A model generated the notes under the pieces. That model worked only from the letters and a program-made list of their open reading frames with translations, made no database searches and was not told the origin of the DNA. 43,077 bases of DNA, taken from an uncultured Desulfuromonadales bacterium (GTDB lineage: Bacteria > Desulfobacterota > Desulfuromonadia > Desulfuromonadales > Geopsychrobacteraceae). Below are positions 20,224 through 29,967 of the stretch, in pieces (the stretch's first letter is position 1; each line of letters starts with the position of its first letter). The DNA lies in assembly GCA_945787335.1 (NCBI GenBank), contig CALZHR010000193.1:1-43077 (forward strand), read 5' to 3'. A program made the position numbers and the translations under genes.

Positions 20224-21297
20224 TCAGTTGACCAAGTTGATTTCGCCAGCCTCGACCCTGAACACGCGTACCTGCTCAGAGCGCTGTGACGGTTGATAAT
20301 CTGTCGAGGTAATAAATACCTGACCAGAATTTTCCAGGAGATTTTCCAGCAGCAGATTTTTTCTGCCGCGATCCAGTTCGCTGGTCATATCATCCAGAAT
20401 CAGAATCGGGTAATCGCCATGAATCTTTTTATAATCAGCGATCTGCGCGGTTTTATAGGAAATAACCAGCGATCTTTTCTGTCCCTGCGAACCGTAACTG
20501 CTGGCTTCCTTGGTATTGATGCTGAACCGTACATCGTCCTTGTGCGGACCGACCAGGGTATAACCAAGAGCCTGTTCCCGCTCTATTTTTCGACTGAACT
20601 CGGCGGCCAGTTGCGCCGCGATAGTGGTTCTATCGGTCACCTCGCGCGAATAACTGAGCGCATAAGTTTCACTACTTTTTTTCTGAAACGCATCACTTTT
20701 CAAAATTTCATTGATTCTGTCAATATATTTTAATCTTTCCTGAATAATAGTTGCGCCAAAACCGACCAACTGCTCCTGCCAGCAGTCAACGCCCACGCTG
20801 CGATTTTTCAGTAGAGCATTCCGCTGTTTGAGGCACCTGGTGTAGTTACGGTAGGTATCGATATAGCTGAAGTCGGTATAAAAAATCGAGCGATCGATCA
20901 GGTTGCGACGAAACGCCGGGTAACTGCTGATGTAATTGACTTCCTCCGGATGAAAAACAATCACATTGAAGAAGCGGTAATACGCATTCGTCTCCGGTCG
21001 TTTGCCGTTGAGCAGAAAATCCCTGCCCTGTTTGCCGAAGGTGACCGTGATTCGGTTATCGACCTGCTGTTTGCGCAAACCGATGGCAACCTTCGCCTGT
21101 TCTTCACCCTCCATAATCAACTCGGCGCTGTTTCTGGTGCGAAAACTTTTCAGCAGCGCAGCAGCATATATCGCCTCGACCAGATTGGTCTTGCCCTGGG
21201 CATTATCGCCGAGCAGAAAATTGATTTTGTCACACGGATTCAACTCGGCGGCCGCAATGTTGCGAAAGTTCCGCAGAGAAATCCTTTGTACGTTCAT
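20224..21297 (-). CDS. recF: Recombination mediator RecF
   Basis: A 357-residue SMC-like ATPase that helps load RecA on gapped DNA with RecO and RecR. Walker A GDNAQGKTN is at residues 30-38, the ABC signature is SYGSQGQKRSL, and Walker B is ILILDDMTSELD. Standard length and standard place between dnaN (11 bp away) and gyrB. No strong Shine-Dalgarno is seen at the ATG, so coupling to dnaN translation is likely. It is AT-richer than gyrA and gyrB. Confidence 0.97.
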   Translation of the reverse strand: MNVQRISLRNFRNIAAAELNPCDKINFLLGDNAQGKTNLVEAIYAAALLKSFRTRNSAELIMEGEEQAKVAIGLRKQQVDNRITVTFGKQGRDFLLNGKRPETNAYYRFFNVIVFHPEEVNYISSYPAFRRNLIDRSIFYTDFSYIDTYRNYTRCLKQRNALLKNRSVGVDCWQEQLVGFGATIIQERLKYIDRINEILKSDAFQKKSSETYALSYSREVTDRTTIAAQLAAEFSRKIEREQALGYTLVGPHKDDVRFSINTKEASSYGSQGQKRSLVISYKTAQIADYKKIHGDYPILILDDMTSELDRGRKNLLLENLLENSGQVFITSTDYQPSQRSEQVRVFRVEAGEINLVN

Positions 21298-21308
21298 AGG
21301 GTGTGCGC

Positions 21309-22424
21309 TTAAAGGCGCATCGGCATGATCACCGCCAGATAGTCCTCATCCCCTTCCGGTCGAATCAGCCCGGGGGAAATATTGTCTTTCATAAATAACA
21401 GGATGTTTTCTTTATCGATTGCCTGCAGGATATCGATGATGTATTTGGCATTAAAGCCGATGGAAATTTCCGTTCCGGCATAATCGACCTCAATTTCCTC
21501 CTTGGCATCCCCCAGGTCAGGATTCGAAGAGGAGAGCACCAGGCTGTTCTGCGTCAGATTAAACTTGATCCCTTTAGATTTTTCACTGGAAAGCACCGAA
21601 ATCCTGCGCAGTGCATGCAGAAAAAGGTCGCGATTGATCATTGCCGAGTTACTGGTCAGCTCCGGGATAACCCGCTGGTAATCTGGAAAATCGCCGTCGA
21701 CCATGCGCATGATCAAGGTGGTGGCATCGGTACTGACCGCGAAATTGTTGTCGGAAATGCCGATATTAATCTGCTCGGCGGCCGTTTCGATCAGCTTTCT
21801 GATTTCCATAATGCCTTTTTTGGGCAGAATAAAACCGGTGGTGAACTTTTCATTCAGGTTCTTTTCCAGGCCTCTTTCGATCAATGAGAGCCGATGCCCA
21901 TCGGTTGAGACAAAAACCAGGTTATTCTTGCCATCTGCGATATTCGCTTTGATGAAGATCCCGGTCAGGTTGAACTTGGTTTCATCATTGGAGACGGAAA
22001 AGATTGTTTTATCGATCATCTCACCAACAATCCGACAGGGAATCTCGTTGCTGTTGCTGCCGATGCTGGGAAATTTTGGAAATTCCTCCGGTGAGAGACC
22101 GACCAGGTTAAAGATCGACTTGCCGCAGGTGATCTCCACCCAGAAGTTGTTCTTGGAGCTGAACTGGATATTTTTATCTGGTAATTCTTTAATTATTTCA
22201 AATAGTTTCTTTGCTGAAACGGTCACTTTCCCTTCACTGACGACATCCGACGGATAGCGGGATTTAATTCCCACTTCCAGATCAGTGGCGGTAATGATGA
22301 TTTCGCCCTGGGCGGCTTCGATCAAGACGTTGGCCAAAATCGGAATGGTGTGCCGCTTTTCGATGATTCCTTGCACCTTGGTCAGGGCTTTCAGGAAGGT
22401 CTCCTTGTTGATGTGAAATTGCAT
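21309..22424 (-). CDS. dnaN: DNA polymerase III beta sliding clamp
   Basis: A 371-residue processivity clamp that dimerises around DNA and tethers polymerase III. The three clamp repeats are all present, with the C-terminus ending in IMPMRL, the usual clamp end. The start is set at ATG 22424 because GGAGGAG lies just before it; in-frame ATGs at 22427 and 22436 sit in or before that site. The first residues are MQFHINKETF, as in other clamps. It follows dnaA after a 224-bp gap that holds a DnaA box. Confidence 0.96.
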   Translation of the reverse strand: MQFHINKETFLKALTKVQGIIEKRHTIPILANVLIEAAQGEIIITATDLEVGIKSRYPSDVVSEGKVTVSAKKLFEIIKELPDKNIQFSSKNNFWVEITCGKSIFNLVGLSPEEFPKFPSIGSNSNEIPCRIVGEMIDKTIFSVSNDETKFNLTGIFIKANIADGKNNLVFVSTDGHRLSLIERGLEKNLNEKFTTGFILPKKGIMEIRKLIETAAEQINIGISDNNFAVSTDATTLIMRMVDGDFPDYQRVIPELTSNSAMINRDLFLHALRRISVLSSEKSKGIKFNLTQNSLVLSSSNPDLGDAKEEIEVDYAGTEISIGFNAKYIIDILQAIDKENILLFMKDNISPGLIRPEGDEDYLAVIMPMRL

Positions 22425-22491
22425 CATCTCCTCCATTCACAGGGAATTACTATTAGTCTTTTTATTTTTATAAAACCAGTAGTCTATAGTA

Positions 22492-22517
22492 ACGCCTGTG
22501 ATTATGTTGACAGGCGT
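22492..22517. repeat. Inverted repeat in the dnaA-dnaN gap
   Basis: A perfect 8-bp inverted repeat, ACGCCTGT (22492-22499) and ACAGGCGT (22510-22517), with 10 bp between. The half-sites are about 18 bp apart centre to centre, so it could be an operator or form a hairpin in the dnaN leader. No T-tract follows, so it is not a terminator. Confidence 0.55.
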
Positions 22518-22589
22518 ATAAGGCACTGTTTTTCATTTGAAAAAATAGTTATATCTGCTGTTGATGAATGGTTGATCAATTGTCCAAAA

Positions 22590-22598
22590 TGTGGATAA
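22590..22598 (-). promoter_or_regulatory. DnaA box in the dnaA-dnaN gap
   Basis: TGTGGATAA on the plus strand, which is a perfect TTATCCACA consensus box on the minus strand. It lies 51 bp after the dnaA stop. It may belong to a second part of the origin or regulate dnaN. Confidence 0.7.
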
Positions 22599-22648
22599 GC
22601 CACCTGTGCGGCAGTTATCGTCGGTTCATCACCAGTTCTGTAAACAGC

Positions 22649-23998
<1,350 letters not shown>

Positions 23999-24186
23999 AG
24001 CAACAATTTCAATCCACAAATTATAAACAGCTGTGAATAAAATGATTTTTTAAAATAAAACCGGAAGTTAGAACTGATGACAGCCTGCTCAAGCTAACAG
24101 AGTAAAAAAACAAAAGCAAGTCGTCTGTAGTTATCATTTAAGCCGTTAACCGTGCGCTTGACAGGTGACAGAAGGAGAGTCGCGCG

Positions 24187-24264
24187 ATGAACACAAGCGT
24201 CAGTATAAGCATTCTTTATCCTTCTCTGCCAGTAGATTTTAAACCGGATTTTTGGTTGACTTAA
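24187..24264 (+). CDS. Possible 25-residue small protein or leader peptide before rpmH
   Basis: ATG 24187 is preceded by AAGGAGAG with good spacing (9 bases from GGAG). The frame runs 25 codons to TAA, giving a peptide beginning MNTSVSISILYPSLP and ending DFWLT. TTGACA lies at 24158-24163 but has no good -10. It overlaps the likely rpmH promoter. No homologue is known to me; it may be chance. Codon use cannot be judged at this length. Confidence 0.25.
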   Translation: MNTSVSISILYPSLPVDFKPDFWLT

Positions 24265-24279
24265 TCCCCTAGGTATGAT
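24252..24279 (+). promoter_or_regulatory. Possible rpmH promoter
   Basis: TTGGTT (24252-24257), 16 bp, TATGAT (24274-24279), 43 bp before the rpmH ATG. The -10 is fair and the -35 weak. A nearby TTGACT at 24256 has the wrong spacing. Confidence 0.4.
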
Positions 24280-24322
24280 TTAAGAGCATGTTTGTCAGAC
24301 ACAGCAATTGGGAGGAAAAATA

Positions 24323-24475
24323 ATGTCGAAGCGTACCTATCAGCCGAGCCGGATCAAGCGCAAGCGGACTCATGGATTTCGTAAAAGAATGCAGACTAAA
24401 AATGGTCGTCTGGTGATTAACCGTCGCCGGGCCCGTGGTCGGAAATCTTTATCGGTCACGACGCCGCAAAAATAG
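24323..24475 (+). CDS. rpmH: 50S ribosomal protein L34
   Basis: A 50-residue, very basic ribosomal protein: starts [19 protein letters not shown] and continues [21 protein letters not shown], the L34 pattern. It is part of the large subunit near the exit-tunnel base. GGGAGGAAAAATA precedes ATG 24323. The tail [10 protein letters not shown] is slightly longer than usual for L34. It is the first gene of the rightward rpmH-rnpA-yidD-yidC series, and its stop is directly followed by the rnpA start codon. Confidence 0.97.
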   Translation: MSKRTYQPSRIKRKRTHGFRKRMQTKNGRLVINRRRARGRKSLSVTTPQK

Positions 24476-24829
24476 TTGCCTGGGGCACGTTTTCCCCGGA
24501 CCCGTAGATTACGGAAATCCTGGGAATTTCAGCGCGTTTGGAAGATGGGGTGTAAAATTCATACACCCCATTTTATTCTTCTGGTCGCAAAAAACACCGA
24601 TAGATTGTCCCGACTTGGTCTGACTGTCAGCCGTAAAGTCGGGAATGCGGTTCAGCGAAACCGTGTCAAGCGATTGGTGCGGGACTTTTTTAGAACCAAT
24701 GAGCAACTACCCTCTTTGCAGGTAGATTTCTCGGTGGTTGCTAAACGAGGTGCCGCCGATCTTTCCGCGAGCCAGGTTGCGAAGGAACTCTCTGCAGCCT
24801 TAAAACGGGATGAATTGACAAATGGTTGA
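24476..24829 (+). CDS. rnpA: Ribonuclease P protein component
   Basis: A 117-residue basic protein that binds RNase P RNA and helps mature tRNA 5' ends. The domain begins RLRKSWEFQRVW; the signature is VGNAVQRNRVKRLVRDFFR. rpmH lies in the same frame and its TAG ends at 24475, so no start can lie further upstream. TTG 24476 is the first possible start codon and leaves the usual N-terminus. There is no Shine-Dalgarno, so translation is probably by reinitiation after rpmH. Overlaps yidD by eight bases. Confidence 0.92.
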   Translation: MPGARFPRTRRLRKSWEFQRVWKMGCKIHTPHFILLVAKNTDRLSRLGLTVSRKVGNAVQRNRVKRLVRDFFRTNEQLPSLQVDFSVVAKRGAADLSASQVAKELSAALKRDELTNG

Positions 24830-25064
24830 AAAACCTTTTGTTCTGCTGATTGATTTATATCGGTACTGCATATCTCCGTTGCTGCCCCGTTCCTGCCGAT
24901 TCTATCCGTCCTGCTCAGCCTACGCACGTGAAGCTCTCTTGACCTTTGGTTTGTTTAAAGGCGGCTATCTGGCATTGCTCAGACTTATCAAGTGTCATCC
25001 CTATCACCAGGGCGGTTTCGATCCCGTACCCGGTGACCTTAAACAGGATAAATTCAATGGATAA
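24822..25064 (+). CDS. yidD: Membrane protein insertion efficiency factor YidD
   Basis: An 80-residue small protein, amphipathic at its N-terminus, with the family motif LLPRSCRFYPSCSAYA holding the conserved Cys. RLIKCHPYHQGGFDPVP is the second family motif. It assists YidC-dependent membrane insertion. It overlaps rnpA by eight bases and yidC by eight bases, so all three are translated together. Length is normal. Confidence 0.95.
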   Translation: MVEKPFVLLIDLYRYCISPLLPRSCRFYPSCSAYAREALLTFGLFKGGYLALLRLIKCHPYHQGGFDPVPGDLKQDKFNG

Positions 25065-26679
25065 TAATAATCGGACAATTTTAGCCGTCGCCCTGATTGT
25101 ACTGCTCTGGTCGGGCTACAGCCTGTTTTTTGCTCCGCAACCACCGCCTCCTCAACCGGCGGCGGAATCTGCCGTCCAAACTGAACAACGGGCGGAACCG
25201 CCGACTGCCGCAACTGAAACCCCTGTGGCTGCACCGGCGATCGTCGCAAAGACGCCGGTACCGGACGATTATCAGGAGCAGATAGTAACGGTTGAGTCCG
25301 ATCTCTACCAGATTCAACTCTCCACGACCGGCGCGGCTCTGCGCGCGGTGGAACTGAAGCAGTATCGCGCGTCGAACGCAGCAGATGCTCAAGCTTACGT
25401 CTATAAAGAATTTGGCGTTGATCGACACGCCAGTTATATCACCACCGGAAGTGAAGGTTTGGCGATTCCGGCTGATCTTCCATTTAAGCTGATCAGTCCT
25501 GCTGCTACGACAGTTCAACTGGACACGGATGATAAGGTCATCAGCTTCTCTGCGATTACTGCTTCCGGTTTGACAGTTGTTAAAAATTACACCTTCTACG
25601 CGAACAGGTATCAGATCGATATAAATGTTCAACTGATAAACAACAGTGAATTGGTCAATCGCGGGGTGGTGAACCTTTCGCTGATCTCAGAGATAGGTGA
25701 GTCTGAAGATCAGGGGATGCAGGACATGTACACTTTCTATGGCCCGCTCTCCTTCGATGGCGAAGAATTGCTCGAAGATAGTCTCGAGGATCTGGAAAAA
25801 TCCGCCAAAATCTACGGTAAAAATATTCTCTGGTCCGGTTTTGTCGCCAAGTATTTCTTGAACATTCTCAGTCCCCTCGAAGCGGCCAAACAGGTTCAGG
25901 TGCAAAAGGGGGATGATTACGTTGAAAACCGTTTCGTCTCGCCGTTGATCACCCTGGAGCCAGGTCAGAAGCAGAATTTCGATTACGTCTCCTTTCTTGG
26001 ACCCAAGGATTTCGATTTGCTTGAAGGGGTCGGCTATCAGTTCGAACGGGCCAAGGATTTCGGTTTCTTCCGGATTCTCGCCCAGCCACTGCTGCATGTG
26101 CTGAAGTTCTTCTACGGCTTTCTCGGAAATTACGGGATGGCGATCATTCTGCTGACGGTCTGTATCAAGCTGATCTTCTGGCCGTTGACCCAGAAGAGCT
26201 ACAAGTCGATGAAGGGGATGCAGACCCTGCAGCCGGAAATGCAGAAGCTGCGCGAAAAATATGGACATGACAAGCAGCGCTTGAATCAGGAAATGATGGC
26301 TTTTTATAAAGATAACAAAGTCAATCCGCTCGGTGGATGCTTACCGATGCTGATCCAGATTCCGGTGTTCTTTGCCTTGTATCAGGTGCTGTTGGGGGCG
26401 ATTGAATTGCGCCACGCGCCCTTCATGCTCTGGATCACCGACCTGTCGATTAAAGACCCGTATTACATTACGCCGCTGATTATGGGTGTCACCATGTTCC
26501 TGCAGCAAAAAATGACGCCTTCGAATATGGACCCGACCCAGCAGAAAATCATGTTGATGATGCCGGTCGTGTTTACTTTTCTGTTTTTGAATTTCCCGTC
26601 CGGACTGGTGATCTACTGGCTGGTGAACAATCTGCTGACAATTCTGCAGCAGTACCTGATCCGTCGGCAACCGGACTGA
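25057..26679 (+). CDS. yidC: Membrane protein insertase YidC
   Basis: A 540-residue insertase of the Gram-negative type. One N-terminal membrane helix (residues 6-23), a Pro/Ala-rich linker and a large periplasmic beta domain (about 70-340) precede the conserved five-helix core (GNYGMAIILLTVCIKLIFWP, NPLGGCLPMLIQIPVFFALY, LIMGVTMFLQQKM and FPSGLVIYWLVNN). It ends in RRQPD without the long basic tail of Gram-positive YidC. ATG 25057 lies inside the end of yidD and has AGGATA upstream. No jag/khpB gene follows; mnmE comes next after 19 bp. Confidence 0.97.
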   Translation: MDNNNRTILAVALIVLLWSGYSLFFAPQPPPPQPAAESAVQTEQRAEPPTAATETPVAAPAIVAKTPVPDDYQEQIVTVESDLYQIQLSTTGAALRAVELKQYRASNAADAQAYVYKEFGVDRHASYITTGSEGLAIPADLPFKLISPAATTVQLDTDDKVISFSAITASGLTVVKNYTFYANRYQIDINVQLINNSELVNRGVVNLSLISEIGESEDQGMQDMYTFYGPLSFDGEELLEDSLEDLEKSAKIYGKNILWSGFVAKYFLNILSPLEAAKQVQVQKGDDYVENRFVSPLITLEPGQKQNFDYVSFLGPKDFDLLEGVGYQFERAKDFGFFRILAQPLLHVLKFFYGFLGNYGMAIILLTVCIKLIFWPLTQKSYKSMKGMQTLQPEMQKLREKYGHDKQRLNQEMMAFYKDNKVNPLGGCLPMLIQIPVFFALYQVLLGAIELRHAPFMLWITDLSIKDPYYITPLIMGVTMFLQQKMTPSNMDPTQQKIMLMMPVVFTFLFLNFPSGLVIYWLVNNLLTILQQYLIRRQPD

Positions 26680-26698
26680 CAGGAAGGATGAGGCCGCA

Positions 26699-28060
26699 GT
26701 GAACGCCTCAGATACAATTATTGCCCCGGCGACAGCGGTCGGCGAGGGCGGCATTGCTGTGGTCCGGATCTCCGGACCACAGTCGTTACAAGCCCTGCAG
26801 TCCTACTTTCAGCCGACGGCAGAGAAAGAAAAACTGACCTCCCACCGCCTTTACCACGGTCTCCTCAACGATCAATACGGTCAGCATCTCGACGAAGTGT
26901 TAGCTGTTTACATGGCTGCCCCGAACACCTATACCCGTGACGACGTGGTCGAGATCCATTGCCACGGCAGTCAGCAGGTCGTAAAAGCTATCCTCACTCT
27001 TTATCTTGAATATGGGCTGAGACTGGCTGAGCCGGGTGAATTTACCTACCGGGCCTTTATCAATGGCCGACTTGATTTGTCTCAGGCGGAAGCGGTCGCG
27101 CAATTAATTCACAGTAAGTCTGAGTCTTCGCGGCAGCTGGCTTTGGCGCAGGTTGAAGGCCAGTTGAGCCGGAAAATTTTCGATATTTCAAAAAAACTAT
27201 TTGATATTCAAGTGTTAGTTGAAGCCTGGATCGATTTTCCTGAAGAAGAACTACCCGTTGAAGATGTCCATCGCATACAAGACACCCTAAATCGTTTCAT
27301 CGACAAAATACAAATAATTACAGATAGTTATAATTCCGGAAGACTGCTTTCGGAAGGTGCTTCTATTCTGCTCGTCGGCCGCCCCAATGTTGGCAAAAGT
27401 TCGTTGTTGAATTGCCTGTTGGGAGAAGAGCGGGCTATTGTGACCGATATCCCCGGAACCACGCGCGACCTTCTCGAGGAGGGGCTCACTATCGGCGGTG
27501 TACCGGTGCGCCTGGTCGATACGGCCGGTTTACGCCAATCCAGCGATCCGGTTGAAATGGAAGGGGTGAGACGGGCAAAGGAAAAGATCATGTCTGCCGA
27601 CCTCGTTCTGCTCTTGGTTGATGGATCTGCCCTGGTTAACGAGCAGGATCGCTATGCATACGAGGCCTGCCAAGGCGAAGCGGTCTTTTTGATTCGCACG
27701 AAAGCGGATCTCGATCAGGTCGCCGACACCTCCTTTGCGGTTTTCCCCGAGTATGCCATCTCGACCAAGACCGGCTATGGTTTGAATCAGTTGCGCCTTG
27801 CGATAGCAGATTACCTTCTTGGCGATTATCTGCCCAACAGCGAGTCGGTTCTGATATCGGAAAAACGCCACCACGATTCCTTGATTGCCTGTCGACATAA
27901 TCTGGATAATTTTCTTACGGCACTAAAGGCGGAACAGCCCCTTGAATTTCTGGCTTTTGAAATTCGGGAAGCCCTCTACCACCTCGGCCAGATTTCCGGT
28001 CAAACAACGACAGATGATATCCTGACAGGAATCTTTTCGCAGTTCTGTATCGGAAAGTAA
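26699..28060 (+). CDS. mnmE: tRNA uridine-5-carboxymethylaminomethyl(34) synthesis GTPase MnmE
   Basis: A 453-residue GTPase that acts with MnmG to modify tRNA wobble U34. The N-terminal tetrahydrofolate-binding domain (DTIIAPATAVGEGGIAVVRISG) is intact. The G domain has Walker A GRPNVGKSS, the switch GTTRD, DTAGLR, and TKAD in place of NKxD. The C-terminus is CIGK, with the Cys required for activity. The start is GTG 26699 after GGATGAGG; an ATG at 26688 hits a stop within four codons. It is 38 bp from mnmG, with parS in between. Confidence 0.97.
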   Translation: MNASDTIIAPATAVGEGGIAVVRISGPQSLQALQSYFQPTAEKEKLTSHRLYHGLLNDQYGQHLDEVLAVYMAAPNTYTRDDVVEIHCHGSQQVVKAILTLYLEYGLRLAEPGEFTYRAFINGRLDLSQAEAVAQLIHSKSESSRQLALAQVEGQLSRKIFDISKKLFDIQVLVEAWIDFPEEELPVEDVHRIQDTLNRFIDKIQIITDSYNSGRLLSEGASILLVGRPNVGKSSLLNCLLGEERAIVTDIPGTTRDLLEEGLTIGGVPVRLVDTAGLRQSSDPVEMEGVRRAKEKIMSADLVLLLVDGSALVNEQDRYAYEACQGEAVFLIRTKADLDQVADTSFAVFPEYAISTKTGYGLNQLRLAIADYLLGDYLPNSESVLISEKRHHDSLIACRHNLDNFLTALKAEQPLEFLAFEIREALYHLGQISGQTTTDDILTGIFSQFCIGK

Positions 28061-28061
28061 A

Positions 28062-28077
28062 TGTTTCACGTGAAACA
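28062..28077. promoter_or_regulatory. parS: parS centromere site
   Basis: TGTTTCACGTGAAACA: a perfect 16-bp match to the universal bacterial parS consensus, extended to an 18-bp palindrome by flanking A and T. It lies in the 38-bp mnmE-mnmG gap, about 3.4 kb before parB and about 4 kb from the candidate origin, where ParB should nucleate. A run of seven T follows the palindrome. Confidence 0.97.
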
Positions 28078-28098
28078 TTTTTTTGGGTTTGAAGACGA

Positions 28099-29967
28099 AT
28101 GAGCAGTTATGGCAAAAATTATGATGTGATCGTTGTCGGCGCCGGGCACGCCGGGTGTGAGGCTGCGCTCGCCTCGGCCCGCATGGGGTGTTCGACGCTG
28201 CTTCTCACGATGGGTTTGGATACTGTTGCTCAGATGTCCTGTAATCCGGCGATCGGTGGTCTGGGGAAGGGGCACCTGGTGCATGAGATCGACGCCCTTG
28301 GCGGTGAGATGGGCCTGAATATCGATGCGACCGGTATCCAGTTTCGTCGCCTGAATATGAAGAAGGGTCCGGCGGTCCGTGCGGCCCGGGCTCAGGCGGA
28401 CCGTATGGCTTATAGCGCCCGGATGAAGCAGGTCGTCGAAGCCGAGCTGCTGCTCGACTTGAAGCAGGGAGTGGTGATCGATCTGTTAACCGAAGGTGGA
28501 CGGGTTGCCGGTGTGCGAACCCGTGAGGGGCTCGACTTTAACGCCCGCGCCGTGGTTCTGACGACCGGCACTTTTATGCGCGGACTGATACATATCGGCC
28601 TGCACAACTATTCCGGTGGCCGCGCCGGAGAGCCTGCCTCGGAAGGATTGTCTGATGCGCTAAGGGGGTACGGTTTTATCGTCGGACGGCTAAAGACCGG
28701 AACACCGGCGCGGCTTGCGGCGCGCTCCATCGATTACAGCCGACTGGAACGCCAACCGGGTGACGAATCGACCAAGCCTTTTTCTTTTCTTACAGAAAGA
28801 ATCGATCGGCAGCAGGTCGACTGTTATATCGCTCATACCAATGAGCGCACCCATCAGATTATTCGCGATAACCTGGACAAGTCGGCGCTCTTCGCGGGAG
28901 TGATCGAGGGGATCGGGCCGCGCTACTGCCCTTCTATCGAAGACAAGGTGGTGCGTTTCCCGGAAAAGAACTCTCATCAGACCTTTATCGAGCCGGAAGG
29001 GCGCAACAGCGCAGAAATGTATCCGAGCGGGATGTCAACGTCGCTCCCCCCCGAGGTGCAGCTGCAGTATTTTCGCAGCATGGTTGGTCTTGAGCAAGTC
29101 GAGATCATGCGCCCCGGTTACGCCATCGAGTACGATTTCGTCGAGCCGACGCAACTCAAACCGACCCTGGAGACCAGGGCGCTGCCCGGGCTCTACCATG
29201 CCGGTCAGATCAACGGCACCTCTGGCTACGAAGAGGCTGCTGCCCAGGGCCTGCTGGCCGGAATCAATGCGGCGCTCGGTTGCCGCGAGCAAGAACAGCT
29301 CGTGATCGGCCGCGACCAGGGGTACATCGGGGTGATGGTCGATGATCTGGTTACCCAGCCGACCCTCGAACCCTATCGGATGTTCACCTCACGCTCTGAA
29401 TACCGTCTGCTGTTGCGCGAAGATAATGCTGATCAACGGCTTACCGAGTTGGGCCGAATGATCGGGTTGGTCTCCGAGCGGCGCTGGCAGACCTACCAGC
29501 AGAAGCGCGAGCAGATAGCCGCAGGCCGCCACTTGCTTCAAGAAAATATGATCACCCCGGCCAATAAGGAGCTGATCGAGTCGCTGCGGTTGGGGGAGTT
29601 GAGGAATGGCGTCAGCCTTGAAGCCCTTCTGCGTCGCCCGGAAATCAGCATCGACCGACTGCTGGATATTTGCACAGAGCTGCAGAAGTTTTCCGCCCAG
29701 GCTCTTGAACAATTGGAAGTCTCGATTAAATACGAAGGCTATATCAAGCGACAAATGGAGCAGGTGGCCCGTTTTCGCGAATATGAAGAGATCGCGATTC
29801 CGGAAGGGATCGATTTTTTTCAGCTGCAAAGCCTCTCGACCGAGGTCAGGGAAAAGCTGGCCTCGGTACGGCCAGCAACCCTGGGGCAGGCCGGCAGGAT
29901 CCAGGGAGTTACTCCGGCGGCCCTTGCCGTGCTCCATATCCACCTGAGAAAACTGCAGCGTGGCTGA
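28099..29967 (+). CDS. mnmG: tRNA uridine-5-carboxymethylaminomethyl(34) synthesis enzyme MnmG
   Basis: A 622-residue FAD enzyme, partner of MnmE. The dinucleotide-binding motif VVGAGHAGCEAA is at about residue 12. The GidA signatures GLGKGHLVHEIDALGGEMG and LKTGTPAR are present, as are GQINGTSGYEEAAAQG and SRSEYRLLLREDNAD in the FAD and NADH regions. The C-terminal helical domain that contacts MnmE and tRNA is complete. It overlaps rsmG by eight bases. Standard length. Confidence 0.97.
   Translation: MSSYGKNYDVIVVGAGHAGCEAALASARMGCSTLLLTMGLDTVAQMSCNPAIGGLGKGHLVHEIDALGGEMGLNIDATGIQFRRLNMKKGPAVRAARAQADRMAYSARMKQVVEAELLLDLKQGVVIDLLTEGGRVAGVRTREGLDFNARAVVLTTGTFMRGLIHIGLHNYSGGRAGEPASEGLSDALRGYGFIVGRLKTGTPARLAARSIDYSRLERQPGDESTKPFSFLTERIDRQQVDCYIAHTNERTHQIIRDNLDKSALFAGVIEGIGPRYCPSIEDKVVRFPEKNSHQTFIEPEGRNSAEMYPSGMSTSLPPEVQLQYFRSMVGLEQVEIMRPGYAIEYDFVEPTQLKPTLETRALPGLYHAGQINGTSGYEEAAAQGLLAGINAALGCREQEQLVIGRDQGYIGVMVDDLVTQPTLEPYRMFTSRSEYRLLLREDNADQRLTELGRMIGLVSERRWQTYQQKREQIAAGRHLLQENMITPANKELIESLRLGELRNGVSLEALLRRPEISIDRLLDICTELQKFSAQALEQLEVSIKYEGYIKRQMEQVARFREYEEIAIPEGIDFFQLQSLSTEVREKLASVRPATLGQAGRIQGVTPAALAVLHIHLRKLQRG

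Larger units (their letters stand above)
23999..24322. other. oriC: Candidate replication origin (oriC), dnaA-rpmH gap
   Basis: A 324-bp gap. It holds one perfect DnaA box (24032-24040, TGTGAATAA), one near match (TTATAAACA at 24021-24029) and a weaker one (CAATCCACA at 24010-24018), beside an almost pure A/T stretch (24041-24060) that could be the unwinding element. All genes to the left until 9.3 kb run leftward and all genes to the right until 42.9 kb run rightward, as expected for replication starting here. The number of good boxes is low for an origin, and a second box lies beyond dnaA, so the origin may be bipartite. Right of 24130 I see seed-only boxes (TTATC at 24131, 24216) and a possible small reading frame. 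Confidence 0.6.
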
